Positions 12,039 to 24,231 of a stretch of 64,000 nt of DNA are shown one piece after another. Within the stretch, counting starts at the first letter, position 1, and each line of letters opens with the position of its first letter. The notes under the pieces are model-generated. The model worked only from the letters and a program-made list of their open reading frames with translations. It was not told where the DNA came from and made no database searches. The translations under genes and the position numbers were made by a program. The stretch comes from Hermatobates lingyangjiaoensis (lineage: Eukaryota; Arthropoda; Insecta; Hemiptera; Hermatobatidae), in the NCBI GenBank assembly GCA_026182355.1, contig JAPFBL010000314.1, forward strand, positions 241,001-305,000. Direction: 5' to 3'.

Positions 12039-12065
<27 letters not shown>
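10622..12065. other. Unassigned DNA
   Basis: Overlapping open frames at 11135-11482 (115 codons, plus another frame) match no family I recognise and are probably chance. A (TA)n tract of about 26 bp closes the stretch at 12042-12069. No SINE, tRNA or transposase was found. Confidence 0.4.
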
Positions 12066-12072
<7 letters not shown>

Positions 12073-12190
12073 TTTAACACATAGAAAAGAACACAGAAAG
12101 ACACTACAGAACTCACTTCGATATTTCGACATCCGTCGTCATCGGGAAGAAGTGCGAAGTAATCGCGTTGAGAAGCAAACTACTACTCTC
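12066..12190 (-). mobile_element. Single arm of family B hammerhead element
   Basis: Nearly identical over about 118 bp to the left arm of the foldback at 27035-27295, but the opposite arm is missing. It carries the family B motif at 12117-12150 (minus): stem I CUUC/GAAG, core CCGAUGA, stem II GAC/GUC, GAAA, stem III UA, cleavage UC. It lies between two TA tracts and abuts a family A copy. Confidence 0.7.
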
Positions 12191-12213
12191 AATATATATA
12201 TATATATATATAA

Positions 12214-12560
12214 TATAAAGATTTCATATAAACACGTGAAATAACAATCAATGATCAAATCACAATAAGAAATGGGAAAACAAGACGGTAAGATCTTTCT
12301 ACCGTAACAAGCGGTCTTCGTCAGAGTCAAAAACCCAACTGAAAAGTTGGAATATATATAAATATATATATGATAAAACGACAATATGAAATGGGGAAAA
12401 AAAGTCTAAGATCTTTCAACCCTAACAAGCGATCTTCGTCAGAGTCAAAAACCTCAATCGGGATTTTTGACTCTGACGAAGATCGCTTGTTTCGGTTGAA
12501 AGATCTTAGCCTTTTTTTTTTTTTCATTCCATATTGTGGAACGCATATGTATATATGTAT
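12214..12560. mobile_element. Compound family A foldbacks
   Basis: Three hammerhead motifs occur: 12284-12328 (minus), 12403-12446 (minus) and 12469-12511 (plus). The last two face each other as an inverted repeat around a short spacer. The outer segments (ttcatataaacacgtg, gatcaaatcacaataagaaa) match the PLE termini at 60.7 and 62.7 kb. The left-hand copy is a single arm, so this is a nested or serial insertion into AT repeats. Confidence 0.7.
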
Positions 12561-12939
12561 ATAAAATAAAATTTATCAGGGCTTGGTCAGTTCTTGAAAA
12601 TAAACACTCAATGCCGAATTTTCGTTTTTTTTTAACTATCTTTTATATATTCTCCATCTTTTATTTACTGTGACAGAAATATTTTGATTGTATTTTATTT
12701 TTTTTCGTCTTGATTATTATATATAAATTTTTTTGTTTGTATTTATCGCTTATGATATTTTTTTATTTTTTTTTATGAAACTATATTTTACACATATCTT
12801 TTATATATATTTTTTAATTTCTCTCTAATTCTATTTGATTCCTTTAAATTTACCTATCTTGTACTGCTTATCTGAATTTCCTGTCTATATCTTTTGAACT
12901 TTATTACTACATGACCGAGAGCGCGGGAAGCACTGTCAG
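12561..12939. other. T-rich low-complexity DNA
   Basis: Long T and TA-rich runs with no recognisable gene or element. Confidence 0.5.
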
Positions 12940-13035
12940 CTAGAGTGTCTGCTACCTACCGTTGCGTGTACAACGTGCTTGGTCTCCCTCTCTCTGTTCT
13001 CCTGAACACGGATCGCCCGAAATTTTGATGAGTGA
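12940..13035 (+). mobile_element. Single arm of family C element
   Basis: Shares ctaccgttgcgtgtacaacg-type loop sequence and the arm sequence of the 8080-8350 foldback. Its motif near 12998-13029 reads CUGAACA in place of CUGAAGA, so the invariant G8 is lost and self-cleavage is not expected. Confidence 0.55.
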
Positions 13036-13551
13036 CAATCCAATGGTAAAAATGTCAGAAACAAGTGCTATTTCCTTTCTCAGGATCTTGTCGTAGGAAG
13101 CATCCAAGTTCCTCGAAAACCTTTAAATATTGAAATCAGGGAATTTAAGCATTCTCTGCGACCATGATTCTTTACCTGAAATATTTTGCATTGTAAGGAG
13201 AGGCACTAAAGTATTATTTAAAAACAGTTTCTTTTCAACTACGCTATACTATTTTTTCTAGCTAGTCCAATGTTTTATCTTTAACATTAAAATTACATTT
13301 TCTGCTATTCCTATTCATAAAATATGATACATTATTTTAATAATTACAATTGTATGAGTTGTTTTGTATTTACATTAGGCGCTTGGCAATTTTTGAGAAA
13401 TTTCATGATTTACTATGTGTTCGTGGTGTATGAAAATCGATGGGACTGAAAAGCACATAACGACTTGCTAGCTTGGAAGCTCCCACCGCAGACTACAGGG
13501 CAGCAGAGGTATGTAAACGCTTTACTGAAAAGCGCATTTGAAAAGCCAAAG
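13036..13551. other. Unassigned DNA before the minisatellite
   Basis: No gene recognised. AT-rich to about 13430, then a more balanced stretch leading into the tandem array. Confidence 0.4.
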
Positions 13552-14175
13552 ACTGGTAAAAGTCAAAGACTAGTTAAAAGTCATAGACTAGACTATTTAA
13601 AAGCCAAAGACTGGTAATAGTTAAAGACTAGTTAAAAGCTATAGACTAGTTAAAAACCAAAGACTGGTAAAAGTCAAAGACTAGTTAAAAGCCATAGACT
13701 ACTTAAAAGCCAGAAACTTGTAAAAGTCAATTACTAGTTAAAAGCCAAAGGCTGGTAAAAGTCAAAGACTAGTTAAAAGCCATAGACTAGTTAAAAGTCA
13801 ATTACTAATTAAAAGCCATAGACTAGTTAAAAACCAAAGACTGGTAAAAGTCAAAGACTAGTTAAAAGCCAAAGGCTAGTAAAATTCAAAAACTAGTTAA
13901 AAGTCATAGACTAGTTAAAAGCTATAGACTACTTAAAAGCCAAAAACTTGTAAAAGTCAATTACTAGTTAAAAGCCAAATACTGGTAAAAGTCAATTACT
14001 AGTTAAAAGCCAAATACTGGTAAAAGTCAAAGACTAGTTAAAAGCCGTAGACTAGTTAAAAGCCAAAGGCTAGTAAAAGTCAAAGACTAGTTAAAAGTCA
14101 ATGACTAATTAAAAGCCATAGACTAGTTAAAAACCAAAGACTGGTAAAAGTCAAAGACTAGTTAAAAGCCAAAGA
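13552..14175 (+). repeat. Minisatellite of 17-18-bp monomers
   Basis: About 35 degenerate monomers of two alternating kinds, ACTAGTTAAAAGCCAAAG and ACTGGTAAAAGTCAAAG. Point changes (ccatag, ctatag, attact) are shared between non-adjacent monomers, implying repeated segmental amplification. No transposon signature is seen within it. Confidence 0.85.
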
Positions 14176-14860
14176 CTGTCCTTAGCTGAGCAAGAAGAAG
14201 CTGGCTTCATTCTGTTATAAAAGGCAGTAACAAGTAAAAAACCAATTTTTTTTTGTTTTCAGCAGAATCAATAAGGCTTGAAAGTGCCGTGCAAGCCTGC
14301 ACCGCGCCAAGTCTGCGGTCGAGCAGCTCTCTATCCGACCTAGCAGTATTTTTGCATAAACCGCAGTCAGTCCCTCACGTGGCACACGTCTAGAAAGTTC
14401 CTCGTGTCTCGTGTCAGAGCAAGTAGTTCACAGACAACTTTTTTTTTACCCATATTTTTTTCCCACTTGAATAACAAGAAGCAAAAATTAAGTAAACCTA
14501 CCTCACGCGATCACACGTCTCACAAACTCCGTATTCCAGATTGCTTGGTGCCTTACTTAACGACTCGTGAAAACCTCCATCGTGCTCATTAAAAATTAAT
14601 AATATCACATTTAGCGTCTTCAAATTCTATAGGTGATCATTTTTATTAAATTACCTCATATAACTGGACATTGAATACTTGCTTATGATATTCCAAAATA
14701 ATATCCAATGCTCATTAATTGTTTAACAGTTGTTTTATATGATGAGTGCTATCAAATATGGTTCACCATGTGTTGAGTGTAAAATAGTCCTTTGGTTATA
14801 TATTTCACAACAGCATAAAGTCATGATATTGTTTACATTTCTTTGTTATTAGCATCTTTT
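14176..14860. other. Unassigned DNA
   Basis: A more GC-balanced stretch at 14270-14420 is followed by AT-rich sequence. No domain or RNA gene is recognised. Confidence 0.35.
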
Positions 14861-15413
14861 TCCGAAAATAAGACACTGTTTTACTTTATTTTTAGGTCAA
14901 AATCCGTGCTAGCGCTTATTATCGATGGAGGGTTTCAAGTACATTAAGTAGATTTATATATTTTTGTTTAATATTTATTTTTATACAGAAATTTAAATTT
15001 ATTCGATTACAGTCATGTTATCTACTGGAACATCGTCATAAATTATGAAAATTTTGAATTCCGTTCTGATTTTCCTCCACATCTATTTCCTGTAGCATCA
15101 TTGGTCTGGATCACACATGCATTGCAATACAGCTATCGTTAAATGAATACTTCTTGTCTAAGTAACCTGCTTGAAACGAACTTTAAAGGTAAACAAGGAA
15201 TTTCTTGGAATATTTTTTTCCAAAGAATTCTCTGAAATATTACGACAGCTAAAGATACCTACTACATTCAACAGCAATTTTTTAACAAATTATATTTTTC
15301 ACATTATCTTAACTAGGGCCTATTTTCAGGTGAGGGTTTATAGCCCAAAACGACCCAAAAATTACTCTAGGACTTATTTTCGGAGGATGTCTTATTTTCA
15401 AAAAAGACGGTAT
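14861..15413. mobile_element. MITE-like repeat, copy 2
   Basis: The ends are inverted (tttttccgaaaataagaca at 14866 and the complement tgtcttattttc near 15390), about 550 bp apart. The body matches 5356-5795 in the opposite orientation. The 92-codon frame at 15171-15449 runs across this repeat and is not a gene. Confidence 0.5.
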
Positions 15414-16430
15414 GTCGCTGTTATTGGATTTATTTCTTATATTCGATAACTGTGAAATAAATTTATACAAAATAACATCTAGTTTTGTTCACGTCTTCAT
15501 ATGGTACTAAAGTGGAGTTTCTCTTTCTTGTATCAAATTTTATACAAAAGTTGTATCTTTTAATAATTCGTAAAAACCTTTTATGGGTATACATCAGTAA
15601 AAATCAGGCAAGCGTTAAAGTAAACTTCATAAAAAACTGAATAAATAAAAACAATTTCATGTTTTATCGTGAAAGAATATTATGGTACACATGTATAGAG
15701 AGGAATTCCTTTGATATATTTAAGATATATATAAAACTATTGCGGGATACACTCACCTTGATTTTAAGTAAACAAATTATGAAACCCGTAGACAATCAAT
15801 TGAGTTTTGTATTTTTATTAATATTAACAAACCCTGTGAAGAATTATTATCACATTTATAACAATGAATTTTATATTCATTATTTGAATGTGGTCATAAA
15901 CATTATGTCAGTTATAATAAAAATGTTATGATTGTTTTAAAACAATCCAGCAGATGGAATTTATTTCTTCCATTACATTATGTTTTCTAAGGTAATATTC
16001 TTACTCATGAAATTTTCTTCATACAATTGAAGCAATACTTGATACGAAATTTAATGTTTGTTGATTCAGTGTAAGATTGGCATTGAATTAGTAACCGTTT
16101 TAGAATGTGAAGTAAGTGGACTGCTACTTGTTGGGTGATTGAAATATGTTCCAAGGACATCCAGCCAGATATATGCAGGGGACCTGAAAACCTGTAGCGT
16201 AGACAAATACTTTTATTGTATAGCTATACTTTATAGTATAACGAACTAAAGAAATTATTATTATTTTTTGAGGGTGACTATAGCACTGCATCTTAAAAAC
16301 TATTGTACTTCCCTCCTTCTGTACTAAAGTACCCTTCCAGTTAGCTTCAATGCCTCCAAGAAGCTCAGCACTTAGCTGTGAGCATCTTTTTATACTACAC
16401 ACACACAAACGTATATACACATGACACACG
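15414..16430. other. AT-rich DNA
   Basis: No recognisable element or gene. Confidence 0.4.
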
Positions 16431-16435
16431 CTTGC

Positions 16436-16476
<41 letters not shown>

Positions 16477-16720
16477 CACACACCACACACTTCAAATTGC
16501 AGTCACAAACCTCGAAACTGATAAATCAACACGTTTCTTAAAATACTTTAAAATACTAAAATTCGTGAAATATTATAAGTACTATGAATAAACTTCAAAT
16601 TGCAGTCACGGACCTCGAAACTTATAAATCAATATGTTTCTCGAAATACTTGAAATCTTCAAATTCATGAAATACTATAAGTACTTCAAGAATTTCGAGG
16701 ACTATAAGTACATATTTCAA
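16431..16720. repeat. (CA)n microsatellite followed by 103-bp tandem repeat
   Basis: (CA)n runs to about 16483. Then cttcaaattgcagtcac starts at 16490 and again at 16593, giving two diverged 103-bp units and part of a third (aagtacttcaagaatttcg). The open frame reported on the minus strand here is CA-repeat translation. Confidence 0.75.
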
Positions 16721-17400
16721 GTTTGATAATGCGCTTGATGACGCATCAACAAACTTATTAACGATCAGTTTAATTACTTGACTTGATTTATTGTTTCTAC
16801 TACTATTGTTTGTAGTAGTAATAAAAAATGTAATAAAATTTGACAGCTAGTTTAGTAATCACTAGCTGAATTGAAAGTCTCCTTTCTTGAGACCTTTGAC
16901 CTTTTCAAGACCCGCAATGTCTTTGCTGTCTCATCTGTGGGAAAACAATGACTGTTAGTTAATCACAACTATCGTTTGCCCCATTGTTATTAATAGCTTA
17001 ATTTAACCTTTATATGATATTGGCCAATTATTACCTGTTATTTAACAGATATAAATACTAATTATTTTTGTTGGCATACTAATAATATTATATTTCTAGA
17101 TTTTAGTGTAGCCCTTCCATAAGAAATACATTATTGAAAATGACACCAAACTTAGCTGATATATGTTTCTTAATAAACAACTCAATTTTTCTGAATAACA
17201 ATCTGGTTATTGTTATTCAATAACTAAAATAACTACATTACTCTTGAAATGACTTTCTGAAATTCATTTCAAGAAAAGTAATATAATATTCTATAAACTT
17301 CAAACTTCAATGAAGCTTATAATAAACTTCAGGAAATATTAATATATTTCAATGAATTTAAGACAGATAAGATTGTTTGCTTATTGAGCTGTGCATTAAT
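16721..17400. other. AT-rich DNA
   Basis: No gene recognised. Short AT inverted repeats only (for example attgttattcaataac near 17208-17224). Confidence 0.4.
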
Positions 17401-17424
17401 GTTAAGTGCATTTCTCTTCAAGAA

Positions 17425-17468
17425 AATATCCTGAGGAGGAATGTTGATCATTCGAAACATGTCGACCA
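17425..17468 (+). ncRNA. Isolated hammerhead-like motif
   Basis: Contains CUGAGGA, one extra G, a five-pair stem II (GAAUG/CAUUC), GAAA, a self-complementary CAUG stem III and UC. Only two stem I pairs (UC/GA) are visible. No opposite arm was found; it is a single-copy relic of another family. Confidence 0.5.
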
Positions 17469-17639
17469 TAAGAAATATACTTTACTGTGTAGCCGTAGTG
17501 GAGACTGTTATTTAGAAAAATTAAGAAATTTTAAAAAGAATGTATCACCTAAGTTTAGTATAATTTTCAATAATTTAATAATGATATATATATTTAATAA
17601 ATATAAATAAAGTTTATATATATTCTTTTATATGATAAA

Positions 17640-17748
17640 AACAACTGACTGAATTGGGTTTTTGACTCTGATGAAGACCGCTTGTTACGGTTGAAAGATC
17701 TTAGCCTTGTTTTCCCATTTCTTATTGTGGTTTGATCATTGATATATA
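17640..17748 (+). mobile_element. Single arm of family A element with motif
   Basis: Motif at 17664-17706 with CUGAUGA, stem II ACCG/CGGU, GAAA, stem III GAUC and UU. The closing stem I strand is AGCC in place of AGUC, leaving one mismatch. It ends in the gtggtttgatcattga terminus and is followed by TA repeats. Confidence 0.75.
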
Positions 17749-17767
17749 CATATATATATTGAATTAA

Positions 17768-17865
17768 AGTTACAGCTAGAGAACACAAGAAAAAGGACGA
17801 ACACTCACGAATCTCGATAATTTCGGCGTCTTGCCGTCTTCAGGAGAGTAGAAAAAAAGAAAATA
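17768..17865 (-). mobile_element. Family G hammerhead-element arm
   Basis: On the minus strand: stem I CUCUC/GAGA, intact CUGAAGA, extra C, stem II GGC/GCC, GAAA, a UUA spacer, UC. A decayed relative lies at 60060-60180 on the plus strand (same gaatcgtgagtgtt flank). Confidence 0.6.
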
Positions 17866-18189
17866 AAAGGAGAAAGAATGAAGGAACGGAGACGTAAATG
17901 CGTCCACTGGCCGATGCAAACTGTAATTATTTAATACGATGTAACTTTAATTATTTGTCCGTTTGGACCGTCTGATTTCAATTTCAATTCAAAGTGTCAT
18001 ATATATATTTATATATATATTGTGTTGAACTTGCCTTAATCAAACGTACCTTTCTTTTGAGCAGTTTTTCATATTTTCTTGATAATTTCAAATCGTCTTG
18101 ATTTAGTTGGTGAATTATTTGAGCAAAACTCTGGTTGGCCATCAATATTTATTGATTAATTTATACTAATATATATATATAAATAGTTT

Positions 18190-18262
18190 AATGTAGAAAA
18201 AGGAGAAATTAAAAACACACACTTACAGTCTCAATTTTTGTTTTGATCCGTCTTCAGGACAA
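18190..18262 (-). mobile_element. Family C single arm
   Basis: Shares acacacacttacagtctcaa and the CUGAAGA core with the foldback at 8080-8350. The stem II closing strand is altered. There is no opposite arm. Confidence 0.5.
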
Positions 18263-18687
18263 CAAGTTAGAAAATAATGGTCAGTGTACCGAACATAACA
18301 AAAATTTCACTCAACATGGTCATCTCAATCTTTTGTAAACCTAAAACAGACTTTGCCTTTATGATAGCCGCATAACAGGTTTCTTTTTCACTGCGACTCA
18401 GAGCATCTTTTAGTAATCATTTATTAAACAGTTATTATGCAATGTTGTAGATTTGGAAAGTATGTTTCTGTTACTTGTATCTTGATAATCGCTACGATAT
18501 AGTGTGTGTATGCAACAAGGAAGCAATTAAAAACAAGATAGTGCAATTGCACATAACATAGGTCATAGCAATAGTTTATTACCTTGTGCTTGGACACGGC
18601 TGTTTTATCTTTGCAAACATTCCTCACTGAAAGGAAGGTCTTAAGAATTACAACTGATAGAATTTCATGTGAAATACTTCATTCAGT

Positions 18688-19495
18688 ATACATATCAATG
18701 TAGTCAGTAAAGTATGGCAATACTAGTTCAGTGTTGAATCATAATTTAGAATAGAAATACTAATTGTAATGGTATACTAAATGATGAAACCACAATATGA
18801 AATAAAAAAACAAGACTAAGATCTTTCAACCGTAACAAGCGGTCTTCGTCAGAGTCAAATATATGAAATCTTTATGTCTTTATGTGAAATCTTTTTATCG
18901 AGGTATACTATATGTAAAGTAGTCAATACAGTATGGCAATACTAGTTCAGTGTTGAGTCCTAATTTAGAATAGAAATATTAAATGTAATGGTAAATGTAA
19001 AGTAGTCAATACTGACTTATTGACTTATAATTTAGAATAGAAATACTAATTGTAATGGTATACTAAATTAAGTACAAGTATGATCAATTGCTAATTAATA
19101 AATATGTATGGAACTAAATGAACTATGAATAGTCAGTGTTGAGTCCTAATTTAAAATAAAAATACTAAATGTAATGGTATACTAAATGATCAAACCACAA
19201 TATGAAATAGTTGAAACAAGACTAATATCTTTCAACCGTAAGAAGCGGTCTTCGTCAGAGTCAAATATGTGAAATCTTCATGTGTTTATGTGATATCTTT
19301 TTATCGAGGTATACTAAATTTAAAGTAGTCAATACAGTATGGCAATACTATTTCAGTTTTGAGTCCTAATTTACAATAGAAATGCTAAATGTAATGGTAT
19401 ACTAAATGTAAAGTAGTCAATACAGTATGGCAATACTAGTTCAGTGTTGAATCGTAATTTAGAATAGAATACTAAATGTAATGGAATGATGCATT
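18688..19495. repeat. ~88-bp tandem array with two co-amplified hammerhead segments
   Basis: The unit (agtcaatacagtatggcaat, then tcagtgttgagtcctaattt, then aatgtaatggtatactaaat) recurs near 18695, 18920, 19010 (partial), 19130 (partial), 19325 and 19410. Two units carry the same family A segment inserted at the same place, with hammerhead motifs at 18814-18856 and 19220-19262, 406 bp apart and both on the minus strand. One insertion followed by amplification explains this. Confidence 0.75.
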
Positions 19496-21240
19496 CAATA
19501 TATTGCCCAAGGGAGTACGGCTGATGACCCTTGGGTATGTCTTTTTTCTTTTATGTCCAGTCTCATAAGCTGCTTTCCTAATGCATTAAACAGTAGCTGA
19601 AGAGGACGGGTTTATAATAGCAAATGCTGAAAACAGTGGGCTCTAAAGACCAGTCGGTGAGGAAGCTAGTTACCCCTGTCATTACCGCCTCGAAAGGGAA
19701 AGGTGTGCTAATTGAATGGAGAAGGAAGCACCCGAGTGCTTTCCCTAGAACAGTCTACCATAGTCTCGCTAATGAAGGGACCAACTTGCTGAAAAGCCCT
19801 CTCACCAGAAACAGAACCGTGTGAACAACAGTCCCGTTTAATTAGAATAAATCCTCTTGTTTGCTCCACCTTGCCTCCACCACTAGTGAGAACCTTCTCC
19901 TTATATCGGAGTTTCACTTTCTTTAACGATATCACAAGCAACCTTGGACTTGCACCTCTTTGCTATTTTCTCCTTATTTCATAATTCAGCTCATTACTAT
20001 TGAGGAAATCACTCTCATTGTTTAGCTTTTAATGTAGCTCAAATATATGTATTTATGTTAGTGAGTCAGTATAATATGTTGCACACTTGTTCACTAAATC
20101 ACCATTAGATTCCACAGTCGTGACAATTCGTTTGCTATACTAACTAAATACCAATTCAGGTGCTTACCACGTGCACATTTAACACTATTATCAACAAATC
20201 AAGTGGTTGTTATATAGATATTTGCGTTTCATATCTGTCTTTTTTTATTGATTCATTCTGAAAATATATTTTAAAGTTTTAAATAAACGTTTTAACGTTT
20301 AACCAATCATAGTAATTCTGAAGTGATATTAAAATCTTCTACCATTAATAGTTTTCGTAAGAGTTAACCAGATGGTGATTGCTGCGATGAATGATTTATT
20401 GATTTTGTGATTTCGACAAACCGATGCCTTAGTCCACTCTTCTAAGACTTTAGCAACAACTGAAGCAGTGGACTACCACAGTAGGCAAGCAACAACAAGA
20501 AGGATATACTTTTAAAATGAGGAGAGCTCATTAAATAAGAACCATCTGATATAAGTTTATGGCTTTCCAAAAGGTATGATTCATGATTCAGGACTGTATT
20601 CCTTTTCATTTGGCTCGAATAAGAGAATCACCTGTCAGTAGTGTTCCTTCTCTCAATATTACTAAATTAACTCAAATAGCTTTCACTGCAGCTCAAGTTT
20701 AAAAAAAGTCCTAGCGATTGGAGCGATGGCACTAATTTGAACATGTGTTTCTTTAGTAGACTAAGTGACTCCGAAAGTGGATGAAATGGCATGGCATGAA
20801 AAAAATATATATTTCTTAGGGCAGTTACTTTATTTTTTTTTATAAATATTTTTAAAATAATTTTATAAATATAAAAAATAAATATATGTTATAAATATTA
20901 GTTGATTATACAATTGATTTGGGTGTACTGTGAAACTGTGCTGGTAGAAGAGTAATTTTCCTATCTAGCGCTGTCACTAATAGCAGGTATATGTCTCAGA
21001 ATGTAGGCTGTTGTGTTCTAACTCCCTGACTTGGGCACTGAATGAAGCAGGTATCAGGAGGGTTGGTTCACATCCTGTAGGCCACACCTGTCCGCCATCC
21101 CCTCAAGCCGTCTTAAAAACACCCCAATCCAACCTCAACCACAACCAGCCAACAGCTACCCTTTTTATAGTCTACAGCCAGTATTTAACCGTTTTTGAAA
21201 CTCACTGCACTGATGACAACTTATAACCGTCCACAATCCG
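19496..21240. other. Unassigned DNA
   Basis: A short hairpin (CCCAAGGG 19506-19513, CCCTTGGG 19528-19535). A 66-codon frame at 19624-19824 in a GC-balanced stretch shows no recognisable domain. No transposase or RNA gene found. Confidence 0.4.
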
Positions 21241-21920
21241 ACCTTAACCGTAATCAGCCTGCAGTCCTCTCTCTTCATCGCTCTCTCTCTCTTCTCTCTC
21301 TCTCTCTCTCCACTTCCACTCTCTTTCCTATCACTCCATCTCTCTTTCGCCCTCTCTCCTACTCTCCCCTTCCCTCTCTCACTCTTTCTCTCCACTCCCA
21401 CTTCTCTCTCTCCCTCCTTCCCTCTATCGCTTTCTCTCATTCTATATCTCACTCTCCCTCTCTATCTCTCTTCCCCTCTCTCCCTTCATCTTTCCTTTCT
21501 CTATCACAATCGCCCTCCCTCCCTCCCTCTCTATGTATCTCTCTGTCTCCCCTTCTTTCTCAATTTTTATTACATTTATTTTGCATACATAGGATGATAG
21601 AGATCATGGAATGAGACTTCAGTTCTTCAGCACACTGAAGTATAATTAGCAATATAGTTCGGCGTTTCATAAGAGTATTGACAGACTCACAGAATCACAC
21701 AATGGTCATAGGTTTGTTGAAAACTTAAACTCGTACTAGATCAATAGCATGACGCAACATTGGGCATGGATTGTTCTTGAAAGGTGACATCATGTGCTGC
21801 AGTTCTCTCTCTTCATCTCTCTCTCTCTCCGCTTCCTCTCCCTCTCCTGTCTCTCCATCTCTCTTACGCTTTCTCTCCTAATCTCTCCCCTCCCTCTCTC
21901 ACTCTGTCCCTCCACTATTC
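21241..21920. repeat. CT-rich microsatellite tracts
   Basis: (CT)n-rich DNA at about 21266-21545 and again at 21800-21910. Both begin with a near-identical lead-in (cagtcctctctcttcatc and cagttctctctcttcatc), pointing to a duplication of the whole tract about 540 bp apart. The serine/leucine-rich frames across them are simple-repeat translation. Confidence 0.8.
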
Positions 21921-23712
21921 GGGCACTGTGCGTCTGCTCGTTGACCTTAATAGTTGTAGAATCATGAATTAACCGCATTCACCCTTCTTAACTGGCACAA
22001 GAAGCATAATCCTTTAAGTATAGGTGCTAGAGAAAATATTTAAAAAATGATCCTATTTGCAGTTTCTCAATCTATATGAATAAAACAAAAGTTTGTCTGT
22101 GAAATGCTTAGAACTGACTCATTGCAAGTTATATTTATGTTTTATACATTAGAGAAATCAAATTTCCCCTTAGAAAAATTGCTCTCTTTCTTTGTCCAAA
22201 CAATTTACCACAAGCAAACCCAGCCACCTTAAGATAGCAAGCAGAAACTTTGACAGTAGATTTGTATATGTCTGACTTAAATGCTAAGATTTGAATAGAT
22301 TGTAAATTCAACGTAGAAGTGAAAAAACGTAAAAATAACTTGAAATAAGTCAGTTGTAAACAGTGTACAGACAAAACCTGTATAGATTTATAAGTATTTT
22401 TAGGTGCCTAATACTATAACACGTGGGCATTGTTAGTTGTTTTTAATTTCTTTTCTGTTTATCATAATTTTCTCACTTTAAAAAAGTGAGTCCTACCTAC
22501 TGGCTTACTAAATAAGAAGTATACCTAAAATAAAATTTAATTTCAGCTTAGTATCTAAAGCTGCAAAACGTAAAAGAAACTCCAGATCTAATGTGATTGT
22601 TTTGGGCTGTACTAATAATGATATTTTCTACTATTCTGTAATTTCTAATGATATTGTAGAATGCAATAATATTTGAATTTTTGTAAAATTCATTGATCTG
22701 CTAATAATACATACAATATTTTTAATAGTATAATTTGGAAGTATATTTAAAAGATAAATCGATCAATTAATTATTAATAACTAGCAAATTTGAAATATTA
22801 TCATACAATTAATTCGGATTAATTATTTAAAAAATCATCAGCACATTTCAAGCCTGATTTGATTGTGCAAGTAATTACTAATAATATGAGTCAGAAGTGG
22901 ATGTTTCATCTAGACTATTTGATTGTCAAAGCGTGCAAAGAATAAACCTGACCAACCAAGCAGAAGATTACAGATCTACTACAATATAGAAAGATAACCT
23001 CATTGGAGAATTCAGTGTCTAGTGTGTTTTTCCAGTTAATTCAGTTCATTTCTGTAAATTGATATTCCTTTTTTTTGTAATTGTCTTTTTTTAAAGTGTA
23101 TTTCACAGTATAACACACTAGTTGATTGTTTTATATGGTGTTAGACGCTATTACACATCAGAGAGATGCACTCATTATCCATATACTAAAATCAGTCATA
23201 ATTCTACAAATTTGTTTAGTTATAGTCAATGTGATTGATTGATGCTGTGAAATTTATGGAAAACTAACATTTCGTTTTGTTTTCCTAAAACATTTTTTAA
23301 ACATGTATCATTATTTAAATATCATTTCTTACACATCAATGAAGACACTTTTACATTGACATTGCATGCTATGTTTGAATTAAGTGTCTTCTAACACATA
23401 TACACAAATAACTTCTTTATTTTTTGCAAAACTAGTGTGACCTTTTGTTTCCTGTTGCCAAAGATATCAATATAATCAAGAATCTTCTGAACCCGATTTG
23501 GAACCGATTTGAGATAACTGATGCTGATTGTAACACATCCATGAGCATGACAGGCATCTCCATATAAGAATAGCATCTACCAATCAACGACCAACGAGAT
23601 TTTCTGTGCATTAATGCACGTTGGGGTCAGGCAGTTCAAAGCCAGAGGCTTTCACCTGCTTGTCTGTTTGTACTACTGTTCAGGTCTGTCAGGTAGTATG
23701 TAAACAAAATAT

Positions 23713-23715
<3 letters not shown>
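21921..23715. other. AT-rich DNA
   Basis: No gene, SINE or foldback recognised over about 1.8 kb; the quietest stretch of the window. Confidence 0.45.
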
Positions 23716-23755
<40 letters not shown>

Positions 23756-23970
23756 AATTGAAAACGAAGGAAACACACAGAAAGACACAGACATAACTCA
23801 CATCGATATTTCGTCCATCGTCGTCATCAGGAGGTGTGAAGAGCGAAGAGTCCTGCAGGAAGGCAGGGCGGTGTCACTGACGACGATGGTCAAAATATTG
23901 ATGTGAGTTATGTCTGTGTCTTTCTGTGTGTTTCCTTCGTTTTAAATTTATTTTATTTAAAAAATCCGCC
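23716..23970. mobile_element. (TA)n tract and family B-variant foldback
   Basis: (TA)n at about 23717-23749, then a foldback whose arms (about 23757-23840 and 23872-23960) share gaaacacacagaaagacaca-type sequence. The left-arm motif at 23801-23836 (minus) has CUGAUGA and stem III UA with UC. The right arm reads CUGACGA but has lost GAAA (AAAA). Confidence 0.65.
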
Positions 23971-24003
23971 GGACCGTTTCTTTTAATTATATATATATAT
24001 ATA

Positions 24004-24215
24004 TAATCAAACCACAATAAGAAAATGGGAAAACAAGACTAAGATCTTCCAACCGTAACAAGCGGTCTTCGTCAGATTCAAAAACCTAACTGGGTTTTTG
24101 AATCTGACGAAGACCGCTTGTTACGGTTGGAAGATCTTAGTCTTGTTTTCCCATTTTCTTATTGTGGTTTGATCATTGATTGTTATTTCACGTGTTTATG
24201 TGAAATCTTTATATA
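24004..24215. mobile_element. Family A foldback, near-perfect palindrome
   Basis: Arms meet at 24083-24092 and are almost identical. Motifs at 24037-24079 (minus) and 24100-24142 (plus) share two private changes, GAAU in place of GACU in stem I and GGAA in place of GAAA. A change present in both arms but not in other copies means the arms arose from one another, or were homogenised, after the mutation. TA repeats flank both sides. Confidence 0.8.
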
Positions 24216-24231
24216 TATATATATATATATA

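Noticed and set aside
13552..14175. Possible CRISPR-like array
   Set aside because: Monomers are contiguous and 17-18 bp with no unique spacers, and the context is an animal genome.
16124..16495. 123-codon minus-strand frame starting with Cys/Val repeats
   Set aside because: Its start is (CA)n translated as Val-Cys; nothing downstream is recognisable.
21195..21614. 139-codon Ser/Leu-rich frame
   Set aside because: It is translation of a CT microsatellite.
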